Shown here: positions 21,163-32,100 of the stretch, piece after piece | Position numbering within the stretch: the stretch's first letter is position 1 | How the letters are laid out: each line of letters begins with the position of its first letter | Source: Vitellaria paradoxa | Taxonomy: Eukaryota > Streptophyta > Magnoliopsida > Ericales > Sapotaceae | Assembly: GCA_019916065.1 (NCBI GenBank) | Contig: CM034240.1 | Span: 31,695,149 to 31,759,148, forward strand | Length of the DNA: 64,000 nt | Direction: 5' to 3' | Translations under genes and position numbers: made by a program | Notes under the pieces: generated by a model | Databases searched by the model: none | The model's input: the letters and a program-made list of their open reading frames with translations, nothing else | What the model was told of the DNA's origin: nothing

Positions 21163-22400
21163 TTGCCATGTGTGGGGGTTTGCTTATTAAATCCTAACAT
21201 TTCTCACGGGTATGCCCAGGTTTTGCACAATTGATGCAAAGATGCCGAGATCCTTTCCCACATCCCCCTTGTCCACGTCCACCTCCTCCATGACTGCTAC
21301 GACTATTACGATTGTCACATAAGATGGGGATGTATGACTGACAAGTGCAAATTGAGAGAGATGTGACTGATTTGGAGAATTTTGAGGTATAGCTCGCATA
21401 ACCCTTGAGTAGGTCTCAGCAAATGTAGGGAGAGAGGTTCCACTTAATATCTAAGCCTTCATAGGTTCAAAACTCTGGGTCAAGGCCTACAAGGAATCGA
21501 AGCACCACTATCTGCTCACGTTGCTTTTGCATTTCACGAATATCGGTTGTTAACGGTTGAATTGAGTTCAACTTCTCATAAACTTGTTTTAGAGAGGCAA
21601 GATAGTCGATAACAGACTTACTAGATTGTTGTAACTAAAAGAACTCACAAGACAAATCATACATACGAGTCAAATCACTGAAGAATAGCTTGTTCGTCCC
21701 AAATCTCCTTACAATTGTCTAAGTGAGTACACATCAGCAACCTGTGGCTCCATAGAATTCCATAAAAGACTAACAATGTGCACATTCTTTTGAATCCACA
21801 TATCATACTCTTTTTCAGTTGGGGCAGGGGCTGATTTGGTAAGATGTTTTTGCTTACTATATCCAGTCAAAGCAATCTTCACAGCCTTGGACCACTGACT
21901 GTAATTAGTTCCATTTAATTTTCATGTAGTCAACTAAAGAGAGAAGGTTTTGGATTCCATGAGGATAGCAAAAGAACAAAATCAACATTAGAACCTTTGA
22001 AATTTTGCAGCAAACAATGAAGGAAGAAACCAAATGAACAAAAACCAGTGGAGAACACTGTTGAATGTGCGGAACCAAATCTAAACAGCAAACACCACAG
22101 ATCAACTTTTCGGAGAGGGACGACGGTGCCATAAAAAGAAATAGTGCTGACTGGCGACCCACGTGGTCTCACACACCGGCGTCGCGAGTGGGCTTCACAC
22201 GTTGGCGACTGGTGGCGCGTGAGAGCCCGTGACAAGTTTTCCGACAATCGAGCTTCGTTGGAAATGCTCGTCTATGGTAGGCGACTCCTCCGGTACACTC
22301 AATGGGTTCAACAGATCACCAGAGGTGCTGAACTATCCTTTGCTCCCCGACAGCTGTTCTTCGTTCGTGTACTGTTGCTCTTCGGTTCTACTGTTTACGC
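21163..22400 (-). pseudogene. Copia B gag remnant
   Basis: Zinc knuckle CINCAKPGHTREKC at about 21239-21198 followed by a stop. Upstream, in pieces, comes typical copia gag text (NYSQWSKAVKIALTGYSKQKHL, VHIVSLLWNSM, SFAETYSRVMRAIPQN). There are several stops and frame changes. GC-rich DNA near 22150-22260 is the leader between the primer site and gag. Copy 44173-45410. Confidence 0.75.
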
Positions 22401-22410
22401 TCTCATACCA

Positions 22411-22582
22411 TGTAATAAACTAAAAGATATTGAAGGTTCTTGACATACCCAAATGGGTTGTCAATCTTTGTATTTATACATGACAACTATACAGAGTCGA
22501 ATCAATGAACCTACACTAATTACATTCTCCTAGGTACATGAATACGCATATTACTAAGTACACGAATGTACATTTATTAACA
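22411..22582 (-). repeat. 5' LTR of copia B
   Basis: 172 bp with the same termini as the other LTR and adjacent to the tRNA primer site. Copy 45421-45593 is one base longer in an A run. Confidence 0.9.
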
Positions 22583-22587
22583 CATAC

Positions 22588-22894
22588 ATCTTATGAATTG
22601 ATCCGGATACGACATATGTTAGAGAAGTTGAGAGTTTATGTGTTACAGTCTATGAAACTATTTTGTGACAATCAAGCTACTGTCCACATAGCCTCCAATC
22701 TAGTGTTTCATGAATGGACCAAACATATTGAAGTTGACTATCACTTTGTCAAGGAAAAGATCCTTCAAAAGGTCATTAAAACCAATCATGTAAAGTCTAA
22801 AGATCAGTTGGCTAATTTACTCACTAAAGCATTACGGGGAGCTAGACTCATTTGTAACAAGTTTGGAACATATGATATATACGCTCCAATTTGA
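22588..22894 (+). pseudogene. Copia A RNase H, C-terminal part after the nested insertion
   Basis: Resumes the frame cut at 16609: YELIRIRHMLEKL, LFCDNQATVHIASNLVFHE, TKHIEVDYHFVKEKI, KDQLANLLTKAL, and a stop before the polypurine tract and 3' LTR. These are the standard final motifs of copia polyproteins. Joining the two parts across element B restores the family order, which supports the nested-insertion reading. Copy 45599-45905. Confidence 0.9.
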
Positions 22895-22902
22895 GAGAAA
22901 AG

Positions 22903-23061
22903 TGCTAATGTACATAAATGTAAATTCATATATAGGTATTTAATGTAAATGTATCTAGATTATAGGAGAACTGGAAGGACACCATTTGTATATCTATGTA
23001 TTCACTCTTTAGATAATCTGAAATACATAAGTTTAGTTCTTCAATTTCCATAAGTTCTTCA
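22903..23061 (+). repeat. 3' LTR of copia A
   Basis: 159 bp, starts TGCTAATGTACA after a purine tract (GAGAGAAAAG) and ends TAAGTTCTTCA. It is followed by the ATTTT target duplication. Copy 45914-46072. Confidence 0.88.
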
Positions 23062-23066
23062 ATTTT

Positions 23067-23199
23067 AAAAATTCTTCAGTAAAGATCAAACTCAACCATT
23101 TAAGGAAATATATACACGTATATATATAGGGAGCACAATATAACTGCTACAATCATCCTATGGTCAGATTATTCGGATAAGAATTCTTGAAAATGAATA
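23067..23199. other. Spacer between copia A and copia C
   Basis: 133 bp of AT-rich DNA, including a TA-rich stretch near 23111-23128. It is the old insertion-site sequence that lay next to 12223 before element A arrived. No gene is seen. Confidence 0.5.
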
Positions 23200-23420
23200 T
23201 GTGGAAAATTAAAGAACGAAGAATTTTTTCTCATATTCAGAAGTCCGTACATCATCCTTAATATGTACACAAAATGCCCCTAAATAGAAAAAGAAAAAAT
23301 TGGCTATCCTATAACGGATCCCTCAATCAAAGGGATTCCAATAAAATGTTATCTTCTATTCTAGGAATACATATCTACAGCCTTCTAAAAGAACTAAACT
23401 ATTAAATATATTTTCCAACA
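23200..23420 (-). repeat. 3' LTR of copia C
   Basis: About 221 bp on the minus strand, from TGTTGGAAAATATA to TTTAATTTTCCACA. The inner edge is fixed by the polypurine tract. The outer edge is my best guess from the terminal CA and the preceding U5-like text, since the other LTR is not available for comparison. Copy 46211-46431. Confidence 0.6.
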
Positions 23421-23427
23421 CTCCACC

Positions 23428-23790
23428 TCAAGCTGAGGAATAAACATTATCCATTCCTAACTTGGTAACAATTGTTTGAAACATGGGATTGCTTAAACCC
23501 TTAATAGGCACATCTGCGAGTTGGGAGCTAGTGGACACATAAGGCACACAAATCAAGCCATTGTCCAGCTTTTCTTTGATGAAGTATCTATTCAGCACAA
23601 TGTATTTTGTTTTGTCATGTTGTACTAGGTTGTGTGCAATACTAATTGCAGGTTTGTTGTTACAATAAAGTGTCATGGGACCCTCCCACTTAATCTTTAA
23701 ATCTTCCAAGATAATTTTCAAATATAGCAGCTCACAAACTCTTAATGCCATTGCTCGAAATTCTGATTCAATACTCAACCTCGCCACCAC
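23428..23790 (-). pseudogene. Copia C RNase H
   Basis: An open 120-codon stretch with VARLSIESEFRAMALRVCE, LYCNNKPAISIAHNLVQHD, TKYIVLNRYFIKEKLDNG, STSSQLADVPIKGL and MDNVYSSA before the stop. This is the standard C-terminus of a copia polyprotein. Upstream frames are broken. Copy 46439-46801. Confidence 0.88.
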
Positions 23791-24299
23791 ATTTTGTTTC
23801 TTACTCCTCTATGTAACTAGATTTCCACCAAGAAAAGTACAATACCCAGTGGTAAATCTTTTGTCGGTCACTGACTCTGCATAATCAGTACGTGCATGCT
23901 TCCAAGTATAAGTCCAGCATTCTTTTGGAACAAAATGCCTTTTCCCGGAGTTCCTCTAAAATAGTGTTACTCCCCGCAAGTGAACTTCTTTAGGGTTGTA
24001 CATGAACTGGCTTGCTACACTCAGCAAATGTAATGTCAAGCCTATTGTAAGACAATAAGTTTCCCAACCAATATTTGATGCATCTCCTTGTCAACAGCAA
24101 CATCCCCTTCTGCCTCTCCAAGTTTGTGGTTAGAATCTATTGGTGCACTTGCTAATTTGCATACTAACTTCTCAACATCTTTCAAAAGTCAATAATGTAC
24201 TTCTGCAAAGAAATAAAAATTCCCTACTTTGAGTGTGTCACTTCAATTCCTAAAAAATATTTAATCTCCCTAGGTCTTTAATTTGAATCCTTTCCAGAC

Positions 24300-24860
24300 T
24301 TTGTTTTAGAGCCTATCTTTCCTTCTTGTCATTTCTTGTCACTATTATATCATCAACCTATACCAACAAAACTATCACTTCCTCCGAGTCTGAGTGCTTG
24401 ATGAAGAGTGTATGGTCTCCTTAGCTTTGTTTGTATCCTATTACTAGTATTACTTTGGTGAATCTTTCAAACCAAACTCTTGGAGACTGTTTTAGTCCAT
24501 ACAATACTTTTTTAAGCCTGCACACTTTATTGGCTGCCAGATTCCCACTAAAACCAGGTGGGATTTCCATGTATATTTCCTTCTCTAGATCTTGATCCAA
24601 AAAGGCATTCTTCACATCGAATTGTTACTAGTGCCAATTGTAGTTAGCAATTAGGGACAAAAAGATTCTGAATGTGTTCATCTTAGCAACAGGAACAAAA
24701 GTTTCTTGATAATCTATTCCACGAGTTTGAGTGCATCCCTTGACCACCAGTCTTCCTTTGTATCTCTCAAGTGTGCCGTTTGTATTATACTTCACTGTGA
24801 AAACCCATGTATGTCCCATTGGCCTTTTTCCTTCAGGTAAGTTCACCACTTCTCAATTCT
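24300..24860 (-). pseudogene. Copia C reverse transcriptase fragment
   Basis: Reads LPEGKRPMGHTWVFTVKYN, ERYKGRLVVKGCTQTRGIDYQETF and PVAKMNTFRIFLSL, then after a stop MKNAFLDQDLEKEIYMEIPPGF and KKVLYGLKQSPRVWFERF. The catalytic box near 24340 reads V-stop-VDDIIV. Non-functional. Copy 47313-47872. Confidence 0.87.
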
Positions 24861-25479
24861 ATGTATTTTTTTTTCCCACAACCTACATTTCAACGTTCAT
24901 AGCATTTCTCCAATGTTCACAGGCTAAAAGCCTTAGATAGTGTGGTGGGCATAGATACAGTGTTTAGACTCATAAGAAAACTCCTGTAGAATGATAAACA
25001 TTTTTCAAAAGACAAAATGTGAGAGTACATGTAATGGATATTTCGTACATTGCCTAGTTCCTTTCCTAATAGCAATAGGCAAGTTAATATTAGATATAGG
25101 CTGAGTTGGCAAAAAATGATTAGATATTGTTACCTTATTTCCAAAGTTGAGAGTCTGATTCTTGGACTTGCACTAATTCAGGAATTAGATTCTTCTTCCT
25201 TGAGTACACCTAAGAGAACCATTAGTTATTAGCAGTGTCATCACCTTTGGTCATAGGTTCAGGGACAGGTTGGTGAAAGTATGGGTTGAGGCTGGTCTTG
25301 ACAAGGAGGCTGGTTCTAGTTTTAAGAGGATACAGGTTTGGGTTGGTTTTGAGATACAGATATAGGTACAGATGATGAAGTCAAATTAAGAAAGAAAAGG
25401 TCTTTATCCTTATCTTCAAAAAAATTGTTTCCCCTTGAAGATAAGCTCTGGAGAAATGAGATTCATTTTCAGTAAAAGT

Positions 25480-26800
25480 GACATCAATAGAGAGAGATTT
25501 TTTGGTAAGAAGATGATTGCATTTGTATTCCTTTTTTTGTTGACGAATACCCCACAAAAACACATCTTATTGCTCTGGGGGCAAGTTTCCCTCTATTTTG
25601 ATTGTGGATATGAACAAATGACACAACAAATATTTTAAAAACAAAATGATTTATGGTATTAAGGTCAGGGTCGAACTGAGAGAGTGTATCCATAGGACTT
25701 CTGAAACCCAAACTCTTGTCGATAATTTGTTTATGAGACGTGCAGCCGTAAAAACGACTTCCCCCCAATAATGCTTTGGTATATTTTTTTGAAACAGAAA
25801 TGCCCGGGTTGTGACAAGTGACCATTTTTCATTTTGTCACTCCATTCTATTGTGGGGTCTTGACACAAGATGATTCATGAATGATCCCTTTTCGTAGGAA
25901 ATATGGTGACAAATTTTGATTGAAATAATTCCTTACATTGTCTAATCTAAACTTTTTTATTTGAACCCCAACTGAGTTTTCATCATGCTATGAAAATTTG
26001 GAAAGACACTACTTACATTAGATTTGGATTTTAGTAAGAAAATCTAGGTGACCCTAGTGCAATCATCAATGAAAGAAACAAACTATCTAGCACCAAACCC
26101 ATATGTCACTATGTATCAATGCAAAAGGAATAGGGCTTCTTTTATTACTGATTGAAAAGCTTACACACTTGTGTTTTGCGAGTTCACAAATATCAAAATG
26201 AAAGTTCTTACAATTTGGCCCTTTGAATAAAGACGGAAACATAATCTCAAGAACTCCGCAAGGAGGGATGTCCAAGTCTTTGATGGTGAAGCCATATTTG
26301 ATCTTTATTGGCATAAGAATGCGCGAAAAGAAATGATATGTGATTTGAACTTGCTAATACTAGGTTTTTAGGTACTTCAATGTAGTACAATCCACCCTTC
26401 TCCTTAGCAAGTTAAATCATCATCCTTGAACCCTAGTTCTGAAATACATAATGAGTGGGAAAAAAAGATTACTTTGCAATCCAAGTCATCAGAGAATTTG
26501 TTTATAGACACAAGATAAATGTATAGCTTTGGAACATGGAGTACATTCCTAAGAATAAATGAGAGACTAATCATAACAACTCCAACGCCTGCTACAGTGG
26601 TTAATGAACCATCTGTAGTAGCTATTTTCTTATTGCTAGGACAAGGGATATATGTACTAAATTTATAGACGAATGTGTCATATGATCTGTTGCACTTGAG
26701 TCAATAATCCACGAATTCGCAAATGAACTATCTGAGGCATTTAAACCACATGAAAGTGAAAATTTACCTGAATGTGCCAATAAATAGGTACTTATGGATT
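25480..26800 (-). pseudogene. Copia C protease and integrase remnants
   Basis: Recognisable pieces: protease-like TDGSLTTVAGVGVV near 26615-26575, VLHVPKLYIYLVSINK near 26550-26505, integrase-type ICELAKHKCVSF and FALIHSDIWVWC near 26180-26090, and WSDKNEKWSLVTTRAFLF and ARLINKLSTRVW near 25840-25710. Stops and shifts occur throughout. Copy 48493-49816. Confidence 0.75.
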
Positions 26801-26843
26801 TAGAGCTTTAAGAGTTACTAGTAAGTCTTGTAGCCTCTCAATA

Positions 26844-27515
26844 TCACCTATGATGAGTTCTTTTTACCCTTGAGCCTTTTCTTTTTCCTGTTGGGTTGCT
26901 GTTAGTTTTGCTTGCCCCTGCCCCGTATTTCTTTGTCGTCCACCCTTGTATCCCCACTCTTTGCATGATTTGAAGGCTTTCCATGTAATTTCTACCCCGG
27001 TTTCTTACAATAAATACACCATAGGCTATCTCGAGAGTGGTCATGGCTATCACCACTCATCGTTTTGGACAATTCAGCTTTCCCACTTCCGCTATTTGGT
27101 TGTTGCTCCAATCTTGTCCCATGGCTATTCATCCCATTAGTCAGCATGACCGAGCTATAAGTGATTTGACTTCAAGCATTACCCCTCCTCTACTTTCCTC
27201 AACCACGATAATAAAAAAAACTTCATTCAAAGAAGGCAACTCTTCTTTGCCTAAAATCCGAACCTTAACTTGATAAAATTTACATTAAGGCTAGCCAAGA
27301 AATCATACACCTAGTCCTCGATAGAATTTTTTAGCATTACTGCATCTTCAATACACTTCATCTCTATGCACCAATAATGATTTAACTCTTGCCATAGACC
27401 TTTAAGGATATTAGCATATTTCGTAACAATCTACTTCCTTGCTTACTAGAGGTGGTCTTGATTTTCAGATTATAGACTTAAGCAGCATCCCACACCTTGG
27501 AGTGAATTTGCCTAA
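26844..27515 (-). pseudogene. Copia C gag, truncated at the unit boundary
   Basis: On the minus strand from 27515: IRQIHSKVWDAA, a stop, VYNLKIKTTSSKQG, then in a shifted frame YANILKGLWQELNHYWCIEMKCIEDAVML and PSLNEVFFIIVVEESRGGVML. This is a typical plant copia gag (UBN2-type). The part before IRQ is absent. Beyond the boundary lies receptor ectodomain sequence instead. Copy 49860-50533. Confidence 0.85.
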
Positions 27516-28738
27516 TCGAGAGGTCAGAAGAAGGGCCAATTTGAACCATTATCGAGCTGTTGGAGATGGAGGAGGTGTCGAGCATGAAGTCCTTGTAGTA
27601 AGGGACTGCAAGGCCGGTGGTGAGGGTGGAGAGGTCAAGGCCTGAAACAGCCAACATTCCGTTGAGATAGACGTTGAAGTATAGTTCGTTTAGGCCTTTG
27701 CTCACAATGTCGCAGAAGTGGAGTCTGATTAAGTAAGAGAAGGTCTGATCAACAGGCATGGCCCAGGTGAGGTTGAAGTTGGTGTTGGCCACGCCGGAGT
27801 CTGCCATGGAATCGCCAGTCGCGTACACCCAATTTGGGGCGGCTAGAGGGGTTGCTCCTCTGCCTCCCGGGTATTTGATAACTTGAGGAGAAACAGACAC
27901 ATGCTTAGCCCCTTGTGGGAATGTCATGAACTGGGTATCAGGCAGCCATGTCCTCCCGAGTGTGTCGTTTTCTCGGAGTGATCATTGGACCCCCGACGTT
28001 CAGCCGATAGCACACTTCGATCGTGTACTTAGACACACCCTTGAAATTGCCAACTGGGGAGATTGCTGATGCTGAATCAGGAATAAGATCGTCGGGAGCA
28101 GAGACCAGTTCGATAGCGTTGATGAACGCGTATGAATGCTTCACTGGGGAGAACTTGAGGGAAAACCCAGAGGATGTAATGTTGACGAGGGTACTCCTTG
28201 AACACCATTGTTGCGTTCTTATTCACGGAAAACCAGTGCAAGAGGACGGTAGAATCAGTGGTCACAGTGAAGACACAACTGGATAGATTGTAAGTTGGGT
28301 GTGGAAGTGTGTAAAAATAAAGGCGTAGCCAGTGCCTTCCTGGTTTGAAGATGGGAAATCTGTACATTGATTCGTCTTGAAAGATTCTGCAGTGAGAATA
28401 AAGGAAAGGATGAAGAAAAAGAGGAAGAGGAAGGAAGAAGAGGAAGAAATGATGTTAGGAGGAATGGAATCAATAGAAGCCAGTATATTTTCATCTGTGG
28501 ATAGGAAAGAAGCTGACTCGGGATCAGACTTGAAGGTCCGGCCATCCTCAAGAAGGGTCGTTTCCGGTGAGCCACAGTTGATGAGATAGTTATCAGCCGG
28601 TGTAAATTGTTCCATGGAAGGAGATGAGGAAGAGCCATGCTCTTTGGCAATGCAAGGACTTGAAGAGAAGAACAAGACGAGACATAGGAAAATTAGGTGA
28701 AGGGAACACGACACATTTTTCTCATCATCATCTCCCAT
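27478..28738 (-). pseudogene. Receptor ectodomain copy, unit 2, frameshifted
   Basis: This is the 5' part of the receptor gene without transmembrane and kinase regions, fused to copia C gag as in unit 3. Compared with the unit 1 gene it carries single-base changes near 28734 (just upstream of the ATG), 28387-28432, 28190 and 27970. Signal peptide and first ectodomain residues read correctly from the ATG at 28738. The frame then shifts in the Ser-rich stretch, again after FKEY, and again after ITPR. No substitution-type decay is seen. The pattern resembles consensus errors in the assembly as much as real pseudogenisation. If corrected to match unit 3, it would be the same 419-residue product. 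Confidence 0.8.
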
Positions 28739-29001
28739 TTGCGGTTGTGATCGGAAAATGTTAATGGTGGCGGTGAGCTAGGCGCGGCGGAGGAGTAGAC
28801 ATTGTGGGAAAGACTGGAGACTGTAAAGCCAGTGATGTTTTTGAAGGTTAGAGAAATGCGTGCGCGTGTTTGATAGAAAGAGAGAGAGAGAGAGAGAGTT
28901 GGGGCATGTAAGGGATGGACGTGCAACCGAGTATGGAAGAGCACTTGATATATATATATATATATATATGTATATAAGAGAGAGATTTTGAAATATATAT
29001 T

Positions 29002-29169
29002 GGCTCCGTTTGGAGCTACACAAACTAAAATAAAATCTTACAAATCTCTACAAACAAGAATTACGAGATAACAAAATTTAAATTCTTTACTCATCACACG
29101 AATTACGAGACATTTACTTTTACAATTTTATTTTATTTTATACACTTTTATACAACTCCAAACACACCC
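29002..29169. mobile_element. Small MITE, unit 2 copy
   Basis: Copy of the element at 5988-6155, upstream of the truncated receptor gene. Confidence 0.55.
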
Positions 29170-32100
29170 AATTATAATTAAAATGAAATAATAGAAAGAG
29201 TTGAGGCATGAGTTGGGGGCCCCAAGAAAGCCCTGTGGATGGGAGACCTTTCTTAGTGTGCCTTATGAACTACCAACTACAGGAAAGTCAACACCGCGTA
29301 TCCAGCTGGAGTAGTAGTAGTAGCAGGGGGAAGGGAAGGGCGGGCTCACAAGATGGCCCTATTAGAGCTGGTGGTATTTCTAAAAGTTCATCTTCAAAGA
29401 TTTTGAAATTTGGTGTTTGAACACTATGCCTTTTTGTCGTGTTGAAGTAAAAGAAAGGCATAACTTAACCTCATATTCCCAGTAAATGAAAACACTTCCG
29501 TCCCGATGAACGGAGAGATTGTTCTCGGGTACTTTATCCACAATTTTCATATTGAAAAATTATCACGACACAATTTACATAACTTGGGAACACCATCTAA
29601 ATTAAACACATTACAATTACATTACCTTATCCCATTATATCATAGCCATACAATTAATAGTCGGGTCAGAGGACAACACAAATCCCTAAAATAATATAAA
29701 CAAAACTCATCCACATACACTTGGTAATAGTGTCCAAAATATAAAACACTTACACGCATTGATTATACTTAACAGGTATAATTACAAGTCGCAATTTAAG
29801 TCATAAAACATGCATTTATCAATTGATTAGGAGAGATTTATTACTTTGAAGGTCTTATAGTTTTTATTGTTAAAATGCAGAGAAAAGATGAAAAATAGTG
29901 AGATTAGTAAGTATGAAAAGGATGAAAATGTCTCCACTGTTTAAATCCAGACACTCAAGGATAGGGGAGGCACAGCCCCCAACCAAGGAAGTGTTTACAT
30001 CCATATGTCCCCCTTATTCCCGGCATGTGTGCCCTGGGGTCGAAATGCAGTAAGGTCTTCAAGCCCCACGCCCGATTCTCGAGATTCATAGGTCGTCTCA
30101 CGATTCGATTGAGGTCAACAAGTCGGTTTACTGTTCTTTAATTCATTGAGATTAGATTGGTGTTCAGTGTACCTTAGTACTGACATTTAGCTCGGGTAGT
30201 AGCAAGCAGCTATGGAAGAAGTTGAAGAAAATAACAAAGAAACGCAATTTTTGGGTTTGCCGCCAAACGAGAATATTGCTTCCGGACGCTATTTTCCAAT
30301 AGTGAATTAGTTTCATATTTGGAAAATTTGGACTTTGTAGCATTTTAATTTTGTTCTTGCCCTCGAGACGCCAGTTTGCTGTCCAAACGCGGCAATCCAG
30401 AATTAATCCGTACTTTCTGTTTTAGTTTAAGATTTTGCTATTTAATATATATTTGATGCTCAGACTTTGGGGGCAACCGTTCATAGATAGTTGTTCTCAA
30501 TTTTCTTAGGGTTTTAGCTTAGTTCTTTCGTTCGCTTTGATACTTTGATACATTAGATTCAAGAATTAATCACAGATGCATTCAAGTTTTTAAATAAAAG
30601 TTCTAGGTTTCTGTAATGTTTTCTATTTCTGTTATTTTGTGTTATTTTGTTTATTGTTTTTGTTTGTGCTTGATAATGCTAGGTTAGGTTTTCATTTTTA
30701 TTCAACCCATTGATGTTGGCTAAGTTTTTGTTTGACGTTTGAATGTCATATAAACCTTACATGCAAAGATTAAACTTGCATGTTAGGGTTTATATTTTTC
30801 GAAAGTGTTTATATCTTTTTCAAAATTTTCGAAACATATAATATCGATTATATTCCTAGAAATCCCTGATACTATTATACGATTAGAATATTCACATATT
30901 TTTTTTGAAAGTGTATAAATTAGTTTTGGACCAAAGATGGATTAATAGAGTATGTTTCCAATTTTCCTTTCCTAAACGTGAATTCAAAACTGTGCTTTGG
31001 AAAATTCACCTTAACGATAACATCTTTTGGTTTTCTGTTCCTAAATGTGAATATTAAACTGAGATAAGAATGGCATTCAATTGATTAATAAATAACCTAT
31101 CCGGATTTGCAAGTTGAATCAAGATACTTACAATTGTTAATTTTTAAGTTTTTTGGTATTGCTTGTTTTAATTTATTCGTATTGTTTACTTTATTCAGTT
31201 TGCTTATTATATAAATTTTGTTTTGGATTCAAATTTAAAATATTTGCTTTCAGTTTAGTAATTTAAGTGTCTTATTTAATTATTGTTAAATTTCTAGAAT
31301 CAACCATCAAAAACCTTATGTCTCACACTCAATTTACTTTTCTTCACTCGGAAACATAGAATTGATTATTTCAGAAAAACCTAGAAGTTAAAAACCCTAG
31401 ACTTCAATCAAGTTCTCTGTGAATACGATCCTGCCTCATTAGGTAAAACTACACTGCACGCTCTTACACTTGGAATATATTTTAATAGTATTATTTTTAG
31501 TAGTCATTCATTCAACCAACATAACTTAAATGAATAATTAAGGTGTAAAAGAGTACAAAACCCTCACACTAGATGTTTATACAAATTCCCCTCAAAACAT
31601 ATAAAACAAAATGAACGATTACAACTACACCTTCCAAATGATAAGCCCAGCTCAACTATCATGCACGGTCAGATCTTAACCTATAACGAAGTTTGTGGGA
31701 GAGTGAGTAATAATTCATTAATGCTTACCATGCAACAAAAACATATAACACATCCTACCATGTGTGTAACATGAACAAGATATATTTATGAATTTAATCA
31801 TTCAAATGAAACATGCATTCTCAAGATCAAAAAGAAAAGAAAAGAAAAGAAAAAAAAAATTTACCGATATATTAATATCACTCTCCCATCATTATCATAA
31901 TCTTAATAATATTATAATATCACTAGTTAATCCCTTTCAATACATCAACCCAAGGTGCTTCATAACTAAGGTTTTAGCATTCTAAACAATCAAACAACAA
32001 CCATTGTAACAACCAATGACTCACAATCCTTCGGTGTCTTTGTCTTCAGGCTATATTGTGAAAAAATCATACCACCTTTAGTTTATCTACATTTTAGGCA

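Larger units (their letters stand above)
16615..22582 (-). mobile_element. Ty1/copia retrotransposon B, nested in A
   Basis: LTRs at 16615-16783 (3' LTR) and 22411-22582 (5' LTR) are flanked by CATAC at 16610-16614 and 22583-22587. On the minus strand the primer site TGGTATGAGAGC is at 22410-22399 and the polypurine tract lies beside the other LTR (plus strand CTCCCCCTC at 16784). Without the hAT insert and its duplication the element is about 4.8 kb. Its C-terminus is close to that of A (KTNHVK-DQLA-LTKAL, KFGTYDIYA), so the two belong to the same or sister families. LTRs differ at roughly a tenth of positions. Copies: 39626-45593 and 62654 to the window end. Confidence 0.93.
12229..23061 (+). 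mobile_element. Ty1/copia retrotransposon A, with nested insertions
   Basis: LTRs at 12229-12370 and 22903-23061 are flanked by a 5-bp duplication ATTTT (12224-12228; 23062-23066). The primer site TGGTATCAAAGCAG at 12371 is complementary in style to initiator Met tRNA. Removing element B and one copy of its target duplication leaves about 4.86 kb, a normal size for a short-LTR (Ale/Retrofit-like) copia element. Gene order is gag, protease, integrase, RT, RNase H, all damaged by stops and frameshifts. The two LTRs differ by a 17-bp indel and roughly a tenth of positions, so the insertion is old. The 5' LTR starts TC instead of TG in units 1 and 3. Copies: 35239-46072 and 58267 to the window end. 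Confidence 0.93.
4501..27515. repeat. Tandem unit 1 (23,015 bp)
   Basis: The sequence from 4501 (TCGAGAGGTCAG) onward reappears in the same orientation and order at 27516 and at 50534. The unit runs from inside the receptor gene through its promoter, the intergenic region and the nested transposons, and ends inside gag of copia element C. Only unit 1 is preceded by the rest of the receptor gene, so it marks the true left edge of the array. Confidence 0.95.
23200..27515 (-). mobile_element. Ty1/copia retrotransposon C, 5' end cut by the repeat boundary
   Basis: On the minus strand the order is gag (27515 to about 26850), protease/integrase (about 26800-25480), RT (about 24850-24300), RNase H (23790-23428), polypurine tract (GAGGTGGAG next to 23421) and a 3' LTR at 23420-23200. 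The 5' LTR and N-terminal gag are missing because the 23-kb unit ends inside gag. All domains carry stops. The family differs from A and B (RNase H with LYCNNKPAISIAHN and LGMDNVYSSA). Copy 46211-50533. Confidence 0.85.

Noticed and set aside
22144..22443. 99-codon plus-strand frame opposite the copia B leader
   Set aside because: It runs across the B leader, primer site and LTR in antisense, so it is a shadow of the element.
12229..27515. LTR-LTR recombination as the cause of the tandem array
   Set aside because: The unit boundaries fall in the receptor coding sequence and in copia C gag, not in LTRs.
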